In this document: positions 16,919-26,186 of the stretch, piece after piece
Numbering within the stretch: the stretch's first letter is position 1
Layout: each line of letters opens with the position of its first letter
DNA from: Bacteroides sp. SM23_62_1
GTDB taxonomy: Bacteria > Bacteroidota > Bacteroidia > Bacteroidales > SM23-62
Direction of reading: 5' to 3'
Assembly: GCA_001304505.1 (NCBI GenBank)
Contig: LJUQ01000015.1
Coordinates: 1 to 34,643 of the forward strand
Length of the DNA: 34,643 nucleotides
The notes under the pieces: model-generated
Told to the model about the DNA's origin: nothing
Databases searched by the model: none
The model's input: only the letters and a program-made list of their open reading frames with translations
Program-made: the position numbers and the translations under genes

Positions 16919-18055
16919 ATGATTCAATTCAGATTATTATCCCTGGCTGGTTTTTTAGTAGTGATTCTTACCGGATCAGTAATCATTGAAGCTCAAACTT
17001 CTAATGACTCTGTTACCTCATCATCATCAATTAATATCGGACTTGTAATACCTGATCCGGATGCAAAGGCAGCCAGACATGGTGCCGAACTGGCTATCCG
17101 GGAAGCAAACATGGAAGGGGCTTACGGAGGTTCCCCGTTTAATCTTATTGTTCACTCATCTGAAGGACCATGGGGAACAGGCTCAAAAGTGTCGGTAAGC
17201 ATGGTGTTTGATGATGATGTTGTAGCCATTATGGGTTCCCTGGATGGCCGGAATGCACACCTGGTGGAACAGGTAGCCACCAAAACCCGGGTTGTTTTTT
17301 TGTCCGCCTGGTCAACAGACATGTCCCTGTCCTATGCCTTTGTACCCTGGTATTTCCGTTGTTTGCCGGATGACGATCAACAGGCAATGGCATTGATTCA
17401 GGAGATTTATAAGAAAAGAAAGATAACCAGTGTTGCAATCATTGGAACAGAAGAATATGACTCCAGGATAGCTGTTAACAGCTTTATCAAAACAGCCGAT
17501 TCAATGAAAATATCGGCACCAAGGCAGATTATCTACCGGTCATTCGCTGATGATTCTCAAAAAGTGCTGGAGGAAATCGATCAATATGATGTCGAAGCGA
17601 TCATATTATTTGGAAAGCCTTCGTTGGCTTCAGAGATCATACCATTAATAAAACGACAATATAAGAACCTGTCCATATTCGGATCAATATCCCTTATGGA
17701 CGATCAAAAAGCCTCCGACCCAAGGTGGAGCACACTCGAAGGGATAATCCTGGTATCTTCCGGCTACTGGTTTACGCAACAAGGTATTGCCTTTCAAGAA
17801 GCGTTTCAGGATACCTATGGTTATCAACCGGGGCCGGCAGCAGCCTATGCTTACGATGGGACCAGTCTGATCATTGAGGCTATAAATAAATACGGACCGG
17901 ACCGGAATAAAATTATTGATGGCTTGGCTGAAATGAATTACAAAACCGGAATAACCGGAGAAATCCGGTTTGATAAGTATGGAAACCGCGTTGGTATTCC
18001 AGGATTGATGACCATAAAAAATGGCAAACCACTTCTGATCATAGCAGATGAATAA
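16919..18055 (+). CDS. Second LivK-type substrate-binding protein (orphan)
   Basis: 378 residues with a signal peptide (about 1-26, ending near IEAQ). The binding fold starts at about residue 40 (INIGLVIPDPDAKAARHGAE, AIREANMEGAYGG, VVAIMGSLDGRNAHLVEQ, AYAYDGTSLIIEAINKYGP). It shares family, order and several local motifs with the protein at 14673-15962 (NxxGxYxGxP, the GSLDGRNAH/GTLDDINSH block, DGTSLIIEAINK/DAINLIIEAINK), so the two are paralogues, though clearly diverged and without the long N-terminal extension here. It begins 26 bases after the DAHP synthase and closes the operon. No transporter partner is visible. Confidence 0.84.
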   Translation: MIQFRLLSLAGFLVVILTGSVIIEAQTSNDSVTSSSSINIGLVIPDPDAKAARHGAELAIREANMEGAYGGSPFNLIVHSSEGPWGTGSKVSVSMVFDDDVVAIMGSLDGRNAHLVEQVATKTRVVFLSAWSTDMSLSYAFVPWYFRCLPDDDQQAMALIQEIYKKRKITSVAIIGTEEYDSRIAVNSFIKTADSMKISAPRQIIYRSFADDSQKVLEEIDQYDVEAIILFGKPSLASEIIPLIKRQYKNLSIFGSISLMDDQKASDPRWSTLEGIILVSSGYWFTQQGIAFQEAFQDTYGYQPGPAAAYAYDGTSLIIEAINKYGPDRNKIIDGLAEMNYKTGITGEIRFDKYGNRVGIPGLMTIKNGKPLLIIADE

Positions 18056-18070
18056 ACAGTAATAAAAGGC

Positions 18071-18175
18071 TTCACGCAGCGTTCGCAAAGTTGTCGCAAA
18101 GATCGCAAAGTGTTAATTAATAAATATTTGAACTTAGGGTGCTTGATGCTTTTCTTTGCGTACTTTGCGTGAAAA
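18071..18175. repeat. Palindromic dispersed repeat (CGCAAAG type)
   Basis: The left arm holds TTCACGCAGCGTTCGCAAAG and two further CGCAAAG words; the right arm (18153-18175) holds CTTTGCGTACTTTGCGTGAA. The arms are imperfect reverse complements around an AT-rich centre. It fills the first part of the gap 18056-18341; the rest is AT-rich and shows no gene. Confidence 0.7.
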
Positions 18176-18341
18176 ACTAGTTTTGAGACATTCTCAAATT
18201 ACGCGTTTAGTAATTTTGTCGAGAACGGCTTTCCATCCGGGACAATAAAACCGGTGATATTTTATTGTATAGCTATTCATAAGCACAGCACTTTCATACA
18301 CTCTTTTTTGTATATTGTAAAAAAAACACCAGCTATTTATT

Positions 18342-21300
18342 ATGAAATTCAAAAATTTTTTGTTTTTGTTTTTTTTGATTATCCTTTTTTTTATTTCTGG
18401 CTGTAAGCAGCGGCCGGGAAAGGATGGTACGGCAACTGAAGAAATGATTACAGCAAGGACCCTTGGACTGGCTTATCTTGAAGAGAACCAGCTGGAGGAA
18501 GCAGAAGCAGAGTTTCTTAAACTTGTTGACCTTGATCCGAAAGAAGTATTGGGTTATGCAAACCTGGGGATTGTTTATTTAAGAATGGGCAAATATCAGG
18601 AAGCTGAGGAATGGCTGAAAGAAGCCATTGATATTGATCCGAAGGATCCTGATGTAAGGTTGATCCTGGCCAAGGTCTATGAAATGAGTGATCAGCCGGA
18701 TAAATCTATTGATGAGCTTGACAAGATAATACGGTTTTCGCCCGGCCATATTAAATCTCTATATCAGCTTACGGAATTATACAGCTCATCCAATGACCCG
18801 AACTCCATTGAACTTCGCAGAAAATATTTGAATGAACTGGTTGAAAATGCTCCCGGCAATATTGTGCCCCGCCTGAACTTAATTGAATTATTGATTCGGG
18901 ACAACCAGGGGGACCTGGCCCTGGAGCAGATGGAAAAACTACAGCAACTTTTCCCTGAATTTCCAAAGGAATCCATTGAATATCATGATAAGACAATCAC
19001 TGCCCTTCAAGCCGGGAATAGCAGTGAAGCTGCTGTCTCATTCATGATTTTTCATAATTACTTAAAGGTAACTGCTCCCTATCAGGCAGGTATCATGGAT
19101 TTAAAAGGACCAGGCGGCTCATTTATCGGTTTTCCGGTAATCACTTTTGATCAGTCGAAAAGTGATTACCGGATCGCTGATTGGAAAACAATGCTTGAAG
19201 CGATTAAATTCACAGATATTACAACCTCAGCCGGGCTCGACATCCTTTTAACCGGCCGGGAAATAGAAAATGAAAGTGAATTAATGGAAAGCCGGACGCA
19301 TATTACTGAGGGTGATTATGATGGGGATGGGGATATAGATCTTTATGCTGGACGTTTTGATCCGCAGTCTCAATCATACAGGCACTATTTGTTCCGGAAT
19401 GAATGGGGATTATTCAACGATGTCTCTGCTACTGCGGGGATCCGGCATCAGGGAATGGAATCCGGAGTAAAATTTGCCGACTTCAATGATGATGGATATC
19501 TCGACCTTTTCATCTTGAAAGAAGAATCAGATATACTTTATAAAAACACGGGAGAAGGAACCTTTTCGGATGTCTCAAATAAGGCGAAAGTCGGAGAAAA
19601 TGAAGAAAGTAACAGTTGCCTGTTTTTTGATTTTGACCATGATGGTGACCTTGACCTGTTTATCACAAGGCAGGGATCAAACTTGCTATACCGGAATAAT
19701 GCTGATGGGACTTTTTTTGAACAGGCTGAAACATCCAATTTGTCAGGTGGAGATGTATACAGCGTCGGTGCAGGATTCGGTGATTTTGATGATGATGGGG
19801 ATATTGATTTATTTGTGGTAAATAATGATGCTTCAAACACCCTCTATTCCAATCAGAGACAGGGGATGTTCAGGGATATAACTGAAGAAAGCGGTCTGAG
19901 AAGCCAGGAGGGATCAACAGCGGTTACAATCGGGGATTATAATAATGATGGATTCCTTGACCTGTTTGTGACATCTATGAAGGCAGGTGATTGCAGATTG
20001 TTACGTAACCGCGGCAATGGAACCTTTGAAACTGACGAGGCATCGGAAGAAATAACGCAGACCCTTCAGAATGTAAGGGCCTATGATGCTAAATTCCTGG
20101 ATTTTGATAATGACGGATACCTTGATCTGCTTGTTGCCGGAGAATCCATTGCAGAGAATGGTAATGGTGTTTACCTTTATCACAATGACGGATCAGGTAA
20201 GTTATGGGTTGCATTGAACATACTTCCGGAGGATCTGCTATCAGGAAGAGATATTCTGACTTTTGATTATAATGATGATGGTGATCTGGATCTAATAATA
20301 ACAGGAATGGATGGAAATATTCGACTCCTGAGAAATGATGGCGGAAATAATAATCACTTCGTAAAGATGAAACTGGTGGGCCTCAGGACCGGGAGTGCTA
20401 AGAATAATTATTATGGTATCGGGGCAAAAGTGGAGATCCGGTCAGGAAGCCTGTATCAAACAAAAGTTGTAACCACACCGTATGTTCATTTCGGACTCGG
20501 TCCACGAGAAACCGCTGAAGTGATAAGAATCCTGTGGACCAATGGCGTGCCACAAAATATATTCTTCCCCGGAACCGATCAGGACCTGGTGGAAGAACAA
20601 ATGCTGAAAGGATCATGCCCTTTCCTTTATACATGGAATGGTGAGGAATACATGTTTGTGAAGGATATCATGTGGAAAAGCGCACTGGGTATGCCACTGG
20701 GTATTATGGGTGAGGAGACCGCCTATGCCTCTCCGGATGCCTCTGTAGATTATATCAAAATCCCGGGCGAAATGTTGAAAGTTAAGTATAATAAATATTC
20801 CATCCAGGTTACCTGTGAATTATGGGAAACTATCTATATGGATAAAATTGAACTTGTTGTACTGGATCATCCCGATAGTGTGGAAGTTTTTGTGGATGAA
20901 AGGATGACGGCTCCCTCAAAGGCGGATTATCACATTTACCAGGTAACGGAAAAACGGTTACCTGTATCAGCTGAAGACAGGAACGGATTAAATCTCCTGT
21001 CATGGATAGCTGAAAAAGATGATAATTATGTGTCGGGTTTCAAACCAGGTAAATACCAGGGCTTTACAGAGATAACGGAACTCACCATGAACCTGGGTGA
21101 GATTGATGCTTCGAAAAGTCTTTATCTTTATCTGAATGGATGGATATTTCCATCAGATGCCAGTATTAACGCATCCATTTCACAGTCTTCCCAGTACAAG
21201 TCTGTTTCACCGGTAATCCAGGCTATTGGGAGAGAGGGTGAATGGATCACCATCATTCATGATCTCAGTTTTCCAATGGGGAAAGATAAAACTATCGTTT

Positions 21301-21917
21301 CCAACCTGTCGGGGAAAGTCCTTGCTTCCGATCCGCGGATCCGTATTGTAACCAATATGCAGATATACTGGGATCATATATTCTTTTCACAGGATGATCC
21401 GGTTACTCCTGTTCAGTCTCATACACTTGCACCTGTCTCAGCTGATCTTCACTACAGGGGTTTCTCAAGAAGTTACAGGAAAGGAAGCAGATACGGGCCG
21501 CACTGGTTTGATTATAGTTCTGTCTCAACCGATCAAAAATGGAGAGACCTGACAGGGTATTACACACGTTATGGTGATGTGCTGCCCTTGATCAAGGAAG
21601 CTGATGATAAATATATAATCGAAAATGCCGGTGACGAAACAACCATTGAATTCAATACAGATGGGTTACCGGAATTACCAGATGGATGGACGAGGGATTT
21701 TCTTATTCACAGCATTGGCTGGGTGAAGGATGGAGATCTGAATACAGCATCCGGTCAAACTGTTGAACCCCTGCCATTTCATGGTATGACCTGTTATCCT
21801 TATGGTCCTGATGAAAACTATCCTGCAGACAGTGACCATCAGAATTATCTGAGGGAATATAATACCAGGAAAGTCACAACAGAAGAATTCCAAAAAGCTT
21901 TATCAGGAGTTAAATAA
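18342..21917 (+). CDS. TPR plus FG-GAP/ASPIC-UnbV lipoprotein
   Basis: 1191 residues. The lipobox is ISGC near residue 21. Tetratricopeptide repeats cover about 40-180 (LGLAYLEENQLEEAEAEFLK, ANLGIVYLRMGKYQEAEEWL). Seven calcium-loop repeats (DYDGDGDIDLY, DFNDDGYLDLF, DFDHDGDLDLF, DFDDDGDIDLF, DYNNDGFLDLF, DFDNDGYLDLL, DYNDDGDLDLI) give a propeller at about 320-665, and an ASPIC/UnbV domain follows at 668-745 (HFVKMKLVGL, YGIGAKVEI, HFGLGPRE). The last ~440 residues, opening with CPFLYTWNGEEYMFVKDI, form a region that I do not recognise beyond its occurrence in such proteins. TPRs suggest docking to another protein. It stands alone, 286 bases after the preceding operon, and faces the next gene with only 12 bases between their stops and no terminator hairpin. 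Confidence 0.88.
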   Translation: MKFKNFLFLFFLIILFFISGCKQRPGKDGTATEEMITARTLGLAYLEENQLEEAEAEFLKLVDLDPKEVLGYANLGIVYLRMGKYQEAEEWLKEAIDIDPKDPDVRLILAKVYEMSDQPDKSIDELDKIIRFSPGHIKSLYQLTELYSSSNDPNSIELRRKYLNELVENAPGNIVPRLNLIELLIRDNQGDLALEQMEKLQQLFPEFPKESIEYHDKTITALQAGNSSEAAVSFMIFHNYLKVTAPYQAGIMDLKGPGGSFIGFPVITFDQSKSDYRIADWKTMLEAIKFTDITTSAGLDILLTGREIENESELMESRTHITEGDYDGDGDIDLYAGRFDPQSQSYRHYLFRNEWGLFNDVSATAGIRHQGMESGVKFADFNDDGYLDLFILKEESDILYKNTGEGTFSDVSNKAKVGENEESNSCLFFDFDHDGDLDLFITRQGSNLLYRNNADGTFFEQAETSNLSGGDVYSVGAGFGDFDDDGDIDLFVVNNDASNTLYSNQRQGMFRDITEESGLRSQEGSTAVTIGDYNNDGFLDLFVTSMKAGDCRLLRNRGNGTFETDEASEEITQTLQNVRAYDAKFLDFDNDGYLDLLVAGESIAENGNGVYLYHNDGSGKLWVALNILPEDLLSGRDILTFDYNDDGDLDLIITGMDGNIRLLRNDGGNNNHFVKMKLVGLRTGSAKNNYYGIGAKVEIRSGSLYQTKVVTTPYVHFGLGPRETAEVIRILWTNGVPQNIFFPGTDQDLVEEQMLKGSCPFLYTWNGEEYMFVKDIMWKSALGMPLGIMGEETAYASPDASVDYIKIPGEMLKVKYNKYSIQVTCELWETIYMDKIELVVLDHPDSVEVFVDERMTAPSKADYHIYQVTEKRLPVSAEDRNGLNLLSWIAEKDDNYVSGFKPGKYQGFTEITELTMNLGEIDASKSLYLYLNGWIFPSDASINASISQSSQYKSVSPVIQAIGREGEWITIIHDLSFPMGKDKTIVSNLSGKVLASDPRIRIVTNMQIYWDHIFFSQDDPVTPVQSHTLAPVSADLHYRGFSRSYRKGSRYGPHWFDYSSVSTDQKWRDLTGYYTRYGDVLPLIKEADDKYIIENAGDETTIEFNTDGLPELPDGWTRDFLIHSIGWVKDGDLNTASGQTVEPLPFHGMTCYPYGPDENYPADSDHQNYLREYNTRKVTTEEFQKALSGVK

Positions 21918-21929
21918 TTCAATCCCAAA

Positions 21930-23222
21930 CTATTTGACTATTGGCTCGTGGTTTAGTATCTCTGCCTGCTCATTCAGGTATGCTACAAATTCTTCTTTGC
22001 TCCTGATACCTCCCGGTTCCAGTTCCCATGCGGCAAGGAAATAATAGGTTAATGTATTGTCCGAAGGATTCAGTACAACCACATGATTTAATTCATCTTC
22101 TGCAAGTTTAATAAGATCATCCTGCCTGTAGATAACAGCCATACCTGACAGATCGTCCTGGAGTGTCTGCCTGCCCCAACTGGCGAACCATATCCATTCA
22201 CCAGTAGGTGATTCAGGCTGAATGAGTTCAGCGTCAGGATGTTTTACGATACCTGTGCAGAGATTATCCATTTCAGAGGATATCTCCAGCTGATGCATGG
22301 TAAGGCGGCTTCCGGCCTGAATGGAAAGCCTGGAAATCAGGTCGGTTCTGTAATCGCTGATCTGCCAGCCAAAATAGGTGGTTTTGATTTTTGATTCCAG
22401 TATACCACTGTAGGATATTTCACAAAATATGCTGTCAGTAACCGCTACGCGTTCAGCCTTATTTTCATGCCAGTATCCTATTGAGCCCATCCCGAGAGAT
22501 TCTCCAACGTTCAAGATATCCACACCCCAGTCAGACATCTCATGATATGAATCAAATTCATCCTGCCCGACATTCTGAAGAACCATTGTGTCAACCTTTT
22601 TACCAAAGATGTCAATGGCATTCCGCCAATCCAGGTAAAACCTGTATCCAACAAGATCTGATTCCCAGCCGGGCCCTTCATAGCGAATATAGGAGGAATG
22701 ATCTGTATGTTCATCCGGAACCCTCAGGAATTCAATGTTTTCAAATAAACCTCCCTGGTATAACCGGCCCTGCCACTCACCTCCTTTTTTTATTGAGATT
22801 TCTGCCTGGGTGCGACGTTTAAAATTAACCTGCTGATCCGTTTTTGATATCGTGAAAAACTTTCCCTCATTGGCTTTCAGCTCACATAAAAATAACAGTT
22901 CAATAATTGTGTCCTTCTCCCGGATTAACTGCATTGGATGGATTGTGTCAGAACGGACATTGATACTTGTCCCGGATGTCGAATTTATCTTGTCCAGAAT
23001 TCCGGTATCTGCTATTCTGATTATTGCATCAGGAATATCCACAGATGCTGTGTTCCGGACTTCAATGGTTGCAATTTCATTATTCTTTGAAACACATCCG
23101 GAAAGAATTACAAGAAAGATCAATACCAGGCTTAAATATTGTATAACGGTTTTTATCGGGTTCAATCCAGATAACAGATTCTGGAACGAACCTGTTTCGA
23201 AATAGGGTTTTAAGTTTTTCAT
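21930..23222 (-). CDS. DUF4861-family lipoprotein
   Basis: 430 residues. The signal region is unusually long: about 25 polar residues, then a hydrophobic stretch ending in the lipobox LSGC near residue 42; an internal start closer to the hydrophobic stretch is possible, but no ATG is available there. The block YEGPGWESDLVGYRFYLDWR followed by NAIDIFGKK is typical of DUF4861, a Bacteroidota family often found in polysaccharide-utilisation loci and thought to be related to carbohydrate-active proteins. Further conserved-looking parts are WGVDILNVGESLGMGSIGYW and WIWFASWGRQ. It is convergent with the TPR/ASPIC gene. Carbohydrate binding or cleavage is a guess from context; catalytic residues are unknown to me. 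Confidence 0.78.
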   Translation of the reverse strand: MKNLKPYFETGSFQNLLSGLNPIKTVIQYLSLVLIFLVILSGCVSKNNEIATIEVRNTASVDIPDAIIRIADTGILDKINSTSGTSINVRSDTIHPMQLIREKDTIIELLFLCELKANEGKFFTISKTDQQVNFKRRTQAEISIKKGGEWQGRLYQGGLFENIEFLRVPDEHTDHSSYIRYEGPGWESDLVGYRFYLDWRNAIDIFGKKVDTMVLQNVGQDEFDSYHEMSDWGVDILNVGESLGMGSIGYWHENKAERVAVTDSIFCEISYSGILESKIKTTYFGWQISDYRTDLISRLSIQAGSRLTMHQLEISSEMDNLCTGIVKHPDAELIQPESPTGEWIWFASWGRQTLQDDLSGMAVIYRQDDLIKLAEDELNHVVVLNPSDNTLTYYFLAAWELEPGGIRSKEEFVAYLNEQAEILNHEPIVK

Positions 23223-23341
23223 AATAGTTAAGTGGTATTTTGATATAAAATTATATTTTGAAAGCCTGTTAGGAGAATTTCAACTATACTTTACAAATTA
23301 TTATTAAGTATGAACATCATCCCTCCCTCCAAACCCACACA

Positions 23342-23570
23342 CCAATAATCCAATAACCCAATAATCCAATAACCCAATAATCCAATAACCCAATAATCCA
23401 ATAACCCAATAATCCAATAACCCAATAACCCAATAATCCAATAACCCAATAATCCAATAACCCAATAATCCAATAACCCAATAATCCAATAACCCAATAA
23501 TCCAATAACCCAATAATCCAATAATCCAACAAACCAATAACCCAATATACTAATATACCAATATACCAAT
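23342..23570. repeat. 8-bp tandem array (CCAATAAY)n
   Basis: About 28 head-to-tail copies of CCAATAAY run from 23342 to 23565 (23 of the first 23 fit the consensus, with T and C mostly alternating at the last base), then decay to CCAATATA. The array breaks at 23570 where the IS begins and resumes after it (25188-25225: CCAATATA, CCAACAAC, CTAACTCA, CCAATAAA). Because 24 is a multiple of 8, all minus-strand frames stay open and give artefact peptides of the type IIGLLDYWVIGLLGYW. Confidence 0.95.
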
Positions 23571-25186
23571 AGGGTTTCACAAAACCCAAAACTAATTAAA
23601 TATCAATAAGTTACATGGGCACAAAAATAGGCATTTCCTAAACATATATAACTTGCTGATTTTCAAAACTATATTCACTGTGGAACTAGTAAAAATCATC
23701 AATTTTAGCCCATTTTTGAACCCTAAAATCGCATATTTAGGAAGCTTTTGTTTTGTGAAACCCTCTGATTAGATTCTTGTAATTTTTTGTTTATTTGATG
23801 CTTAAGCTTCCTAAATTCCAATTTTTTGGTATCATCTTAGTGAAAAATTTAATAGACTTTCACAAAACAAGAGGATACCAGTTATGTCATTTTCAGAATT
23901 ACTTTTTGCACCTGCAGACTTACCCCCTGCTGTAAAATATGAAAAACTATTTAAAAATTTACCAAAGCTTAAAGAACATATGCCTAAAACCGGAAGACGT
24001 CCTATAAGCAGAAACAGTCTACTCAGAGCCTTGATTTATAAATCATTAAGACGTTTACCATTCCTGGCTGATTTAACCTTTGAACTCAACAATAATCCCA
24101 GTGTGTCCAAAGCTTTAGGTTTTAACCCATTAACATCAGCACCCTCAATTGAACGCTTTTCATCATTTTTGCACGATACAAAAAACTATGAACTCAACTT
24201 ATTACATCAACAATTAGTGCAAGAGTTGATTAAAGCCGGTGTCATATCTGGGAAATCTATTGCGATTGATTCCTGTCCTATTGTCGTGTCATTAAGAGAG
24301 AACAATTTAAAAACAGCAATGGCAGACAGATTCAATAAAACCAAAAAACCTGCTGGTAATCCTGATGCCAGATTGGGTATTATGATTCATTATCCTATTC
24401 CATTCAAACAAGCAATCCGATATTTCTGGGGATATAGAAATCATGTTATCAATGATACAGTTACTGAACTTCCAATCTGGGAAACCACTAAACCGGCAAA
24501 TGTCTCTGAAATCAGCATTGCAAAATCACTGATTCGGGATGCAATCTCTTCCTTCAATTTAAATATCGAAGTGGTAGCAGGTGACGCTAATTTCGATTCT
24601 GAAGACTTCCTCAGATTCATCATTAAGGAATTAGGAGCATTGGCCATTATTCCCCATAATTCCCGAGGTGAACAATCTAAAGGATACCAGATCAAAGGTG
24701 ACAAAATTATTTGTGAAGCAGGTCTCGTTATGTTTCGTAGAGGCAAAATGAGACCCAAAAAAGTGGGTATCCTTTATTGTCAATACAGCTGCCCCATCAT
24801 TTATGATAAAAAAATTCGATATAAATACATTATGTGCCCTTTATTCCACCAAAAATTTATTAATGGGAAAGGCTGTAATGTGCTTATTCGGCTTGAACCG
24901 AGCATCCGGTCTGAAATTGACTATGGAACCAGAAAATTCAAAGAACTCTATAATAAACGTTCATCTGTTGAACGGATTTTCTCACGCTTATTAGCAATTG
25001 CAATGCAAAATCCAACTGTTAGGGGCTACAATGCCAATTGCAATCATGCTACAATTGCTCACATTGCGGTATTATTAATAGCATTAACAGCTTATAGAAC
25101 AGGACAACAAGATAAAATGAGATTCGTAAAATCATTTGTACCCAATTTTTTAATTGAAAATACCTAAACTAGTTTTGTGAAGCCCT
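23571..25186 (+). mobile_element. Insertion sequence inside the tandem array
   Basis: The left end AGGGTTTCACAAAAC (23571-23585) and the right end (25172-25186), read on the minus strand as AGGGCTTCACAAAAC, match at 14 of 15 bases. The interrupted array continues on both sides, with AAT at 23568-23570 and again at 25188-25190 as a possible short target duplication. The element is 1616 bp and holds one transposase gene. Its left 300 bases are non-coding and contain extra copies of the end motif (23750-23764 inverted; 23854-23868 direct, two mismatches) and an inverted pair ATTTAGGAAGCTT (23735-23747)/AAGCTTCCTAAAT (23804-23816). Confidence 0.88.
23884..25167 (+). CDS. IS1182-like DDE transposase
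   Basis: 427 residues, apparently intact. The N-terminal part (LLRALIYKSLRRLPFLADLTFELNNNP) matches the DUF772-type transposase N-terminal domain. Candidate catalytic residues are Asp in AIDSCPIVV (~residue 128), Asp in VAGDANFDSEDF (~237) and Glu in NKRSSVERIFSRL (~361), the order and context of IS5/IS1182-type enzymes. It starts 16 bases after an internal copy of the IS end motif and stops 5 bases before the right terminal repeat. The enzyme should cut and join the element's ends. Family assignment within the IS5/IS1182 group is from motif recall. Confidence 0.88.
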   Translation: MSFSELLFAPADLPPAVKYEKLFKNLPKLKEHMPKTGRRPISRNSLLRALIYKSLRRLPFLADLTFELNNNPSVSKALGFNPLTSAPSIERFSSFLHDTKNYELNLLHQQLVQELIKAGVISGKSIAIDSCPIVVSLRENNLKTAMADRFNKTKKPAGNPDARLGIMIHYPIPFKQAIRYFWGYRNHVINDTVTELPIWETTKPANVSEISIAKSLIRDAISSFNLNIEVVAGDANFDSEDFLRFIIKELGALAIIPHNSRGEQSKGYQIKGDKIICEAGLVMFRRGKMRPKKVGILYCQYSCPIIYDKKIRYKYIMCPLFHQKFINGKGCNVLIRLEPSIRSEIDYGTRKFKELYNKRSSVERIFSRLLAIAMQNPTVRGYNANCNHATIAHIAVLLIALTAYRTGQQDKMRFVKSFVPNFLIENT

Positions 25187-25209
25187 AAATATACCAATAT
25201 ACCAACAAC

Positions 25210-26127
25210 CTAACTCACCAATAAACGTATATGATCGTCGACTTGAGCAAAATTAGCCATGGCAACGGCAGCTGTGTGTATATAATCCTGATGAAGGACC
25301 CATTTGACAGCACCGGGAAGAGATGGTTCGGTGTTATTGTCAGGATCATAAGGACCTCCCGAACATGTTTTCATGGCAACAATACCGATTCCTTTCCCGG
25401 CAGCTGCTTTTAATTGTAAAATCAGTTGTTCCTGATCCCATGAATCCTTTCTGGCCGAATTGGAATGAATATACCCGCCGGAATGGTTAAAAGCAGTCAT
25501 AATTACATCATAAGCGGGGATCTCAACAGCTTTCTTCACCAGACCAGTCTGATTGGTATGGGTTGAAAAACCTGCAGCTCTTATTTTACCTTCTTCTTTG
25601 GCTTTCATAAATGATTCAAGCACTGCATCATGAAACAGAATATCATCCACTTCAGCACCATGGAAGAGGAGGACATCAATATAATCCGTTTGCAATGCTG
25701 TAAGGCTTTCGTGGAGCGATTTCCAGAACATTTCCCCGAGTCTGGTACTTTCTGAATTGGTCCCGGTTATCTTGCCTTCAAGTCCGAGCCTTACCTTTGA
25801 TTGAATGACAACGTCAGATCGTTTTCCTTTAACGACAGACCCAACCATTTCTTCATTCTTGCCATTGGCATATCCCCGTCCTGTATCGATAAATGTAATT
25901 CCCTGAGCAATAGCATATTTTAGTAATGATGATTCCTGTGTTCTGGAAGCGCCGAAACCAAGCTTTGTCATAGTGATTCCGGTATTCCCAAGATTACATT
26001 TCTCAAGACTTTTTTGACTGATTAAATGTTTAGCAGGTGATGCTGTAATGATCCCGGTAGCGATAATAGCCCGGGATGTACGTTGAATAAATTCCTTACG
26101 TGATATTTTCTTCTTTTTTCCCACCAT
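25210..26127 (-). CDS. Aldo/keto reductase with Tat-like signal, 3' end replaced by repeat array
   Basis: 305 residues from the ATG at 26127; longer starts at 26172/26178 would bury the signal. The N-terminus KKKKISRKEFIQRTSR followed by a hydrophobic run looks like a twin-arginine signal with RK in place of RR. The barrel begins at CNLGNTGITMTKLGFGASR; FIDTGRGYANGKNEEMVG carries the catalytic Asp and Tyr, VVIQSKVRLG the Lys, and YIDVLLFHGAE the His. The product is expected to be an NAD(P)H-dependent oxidoreductase acting outside the cytoplasm, perhaps on a sugar. The last four codons and the stop lie in degenerate units of the 8-bp array, just after the final barrel strand (HTAAVAMANFAQVDDHI), so the normal C-terminal helices seem lost. 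It may therefore be a truncated, perhaps inactive gene. Confidence 0.8.
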   Translation of the reverse strand: MVGKKKKISRKEFIQRTSRAIIATGIITASPAKHLISQKSLEKCNLGNTGITMTKLGFGASRTQESSLLKYAIAQGITFIDTGRGYANGKNEEMVGSVVKGKRSDVVIQSKVRLGLEGKITGTNSESTRLGEMFWKSLHESLTALQTDYIDVLLFHGAEVDDILFHDAVLESFMKAKEEGKIRAAGFSTHTNQTGLVKKAVEIPAYDVIMTAFNHSGGYIHSNSARKDSWDQEQLILQLKAAAGKGIGIVAMKTCSGGPYDPDNNTEPSLPGAVKWVLHQDYIHTAAVAMANFAQVDDHIRLLVS

Positions 26128-26186
26128 CTGTAAAAATATTTGGAATGCGGCAAGATATAAAAATTCTAACATGATCACAAAAGCAT

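Noticed and set aside
23342-23570. Possible CRISPR array
   Set aside because: Units are 8 bp and contiguous, with no spacers and no cas genes.
23291-23589. Three overlapping minus-strand frames encoding IIGLLDYWVIGLLGYW-type repeats
   Set aside because: They are translations of the 8-bp tandem array in all three frames, with no start context or homology beyond the repeat.
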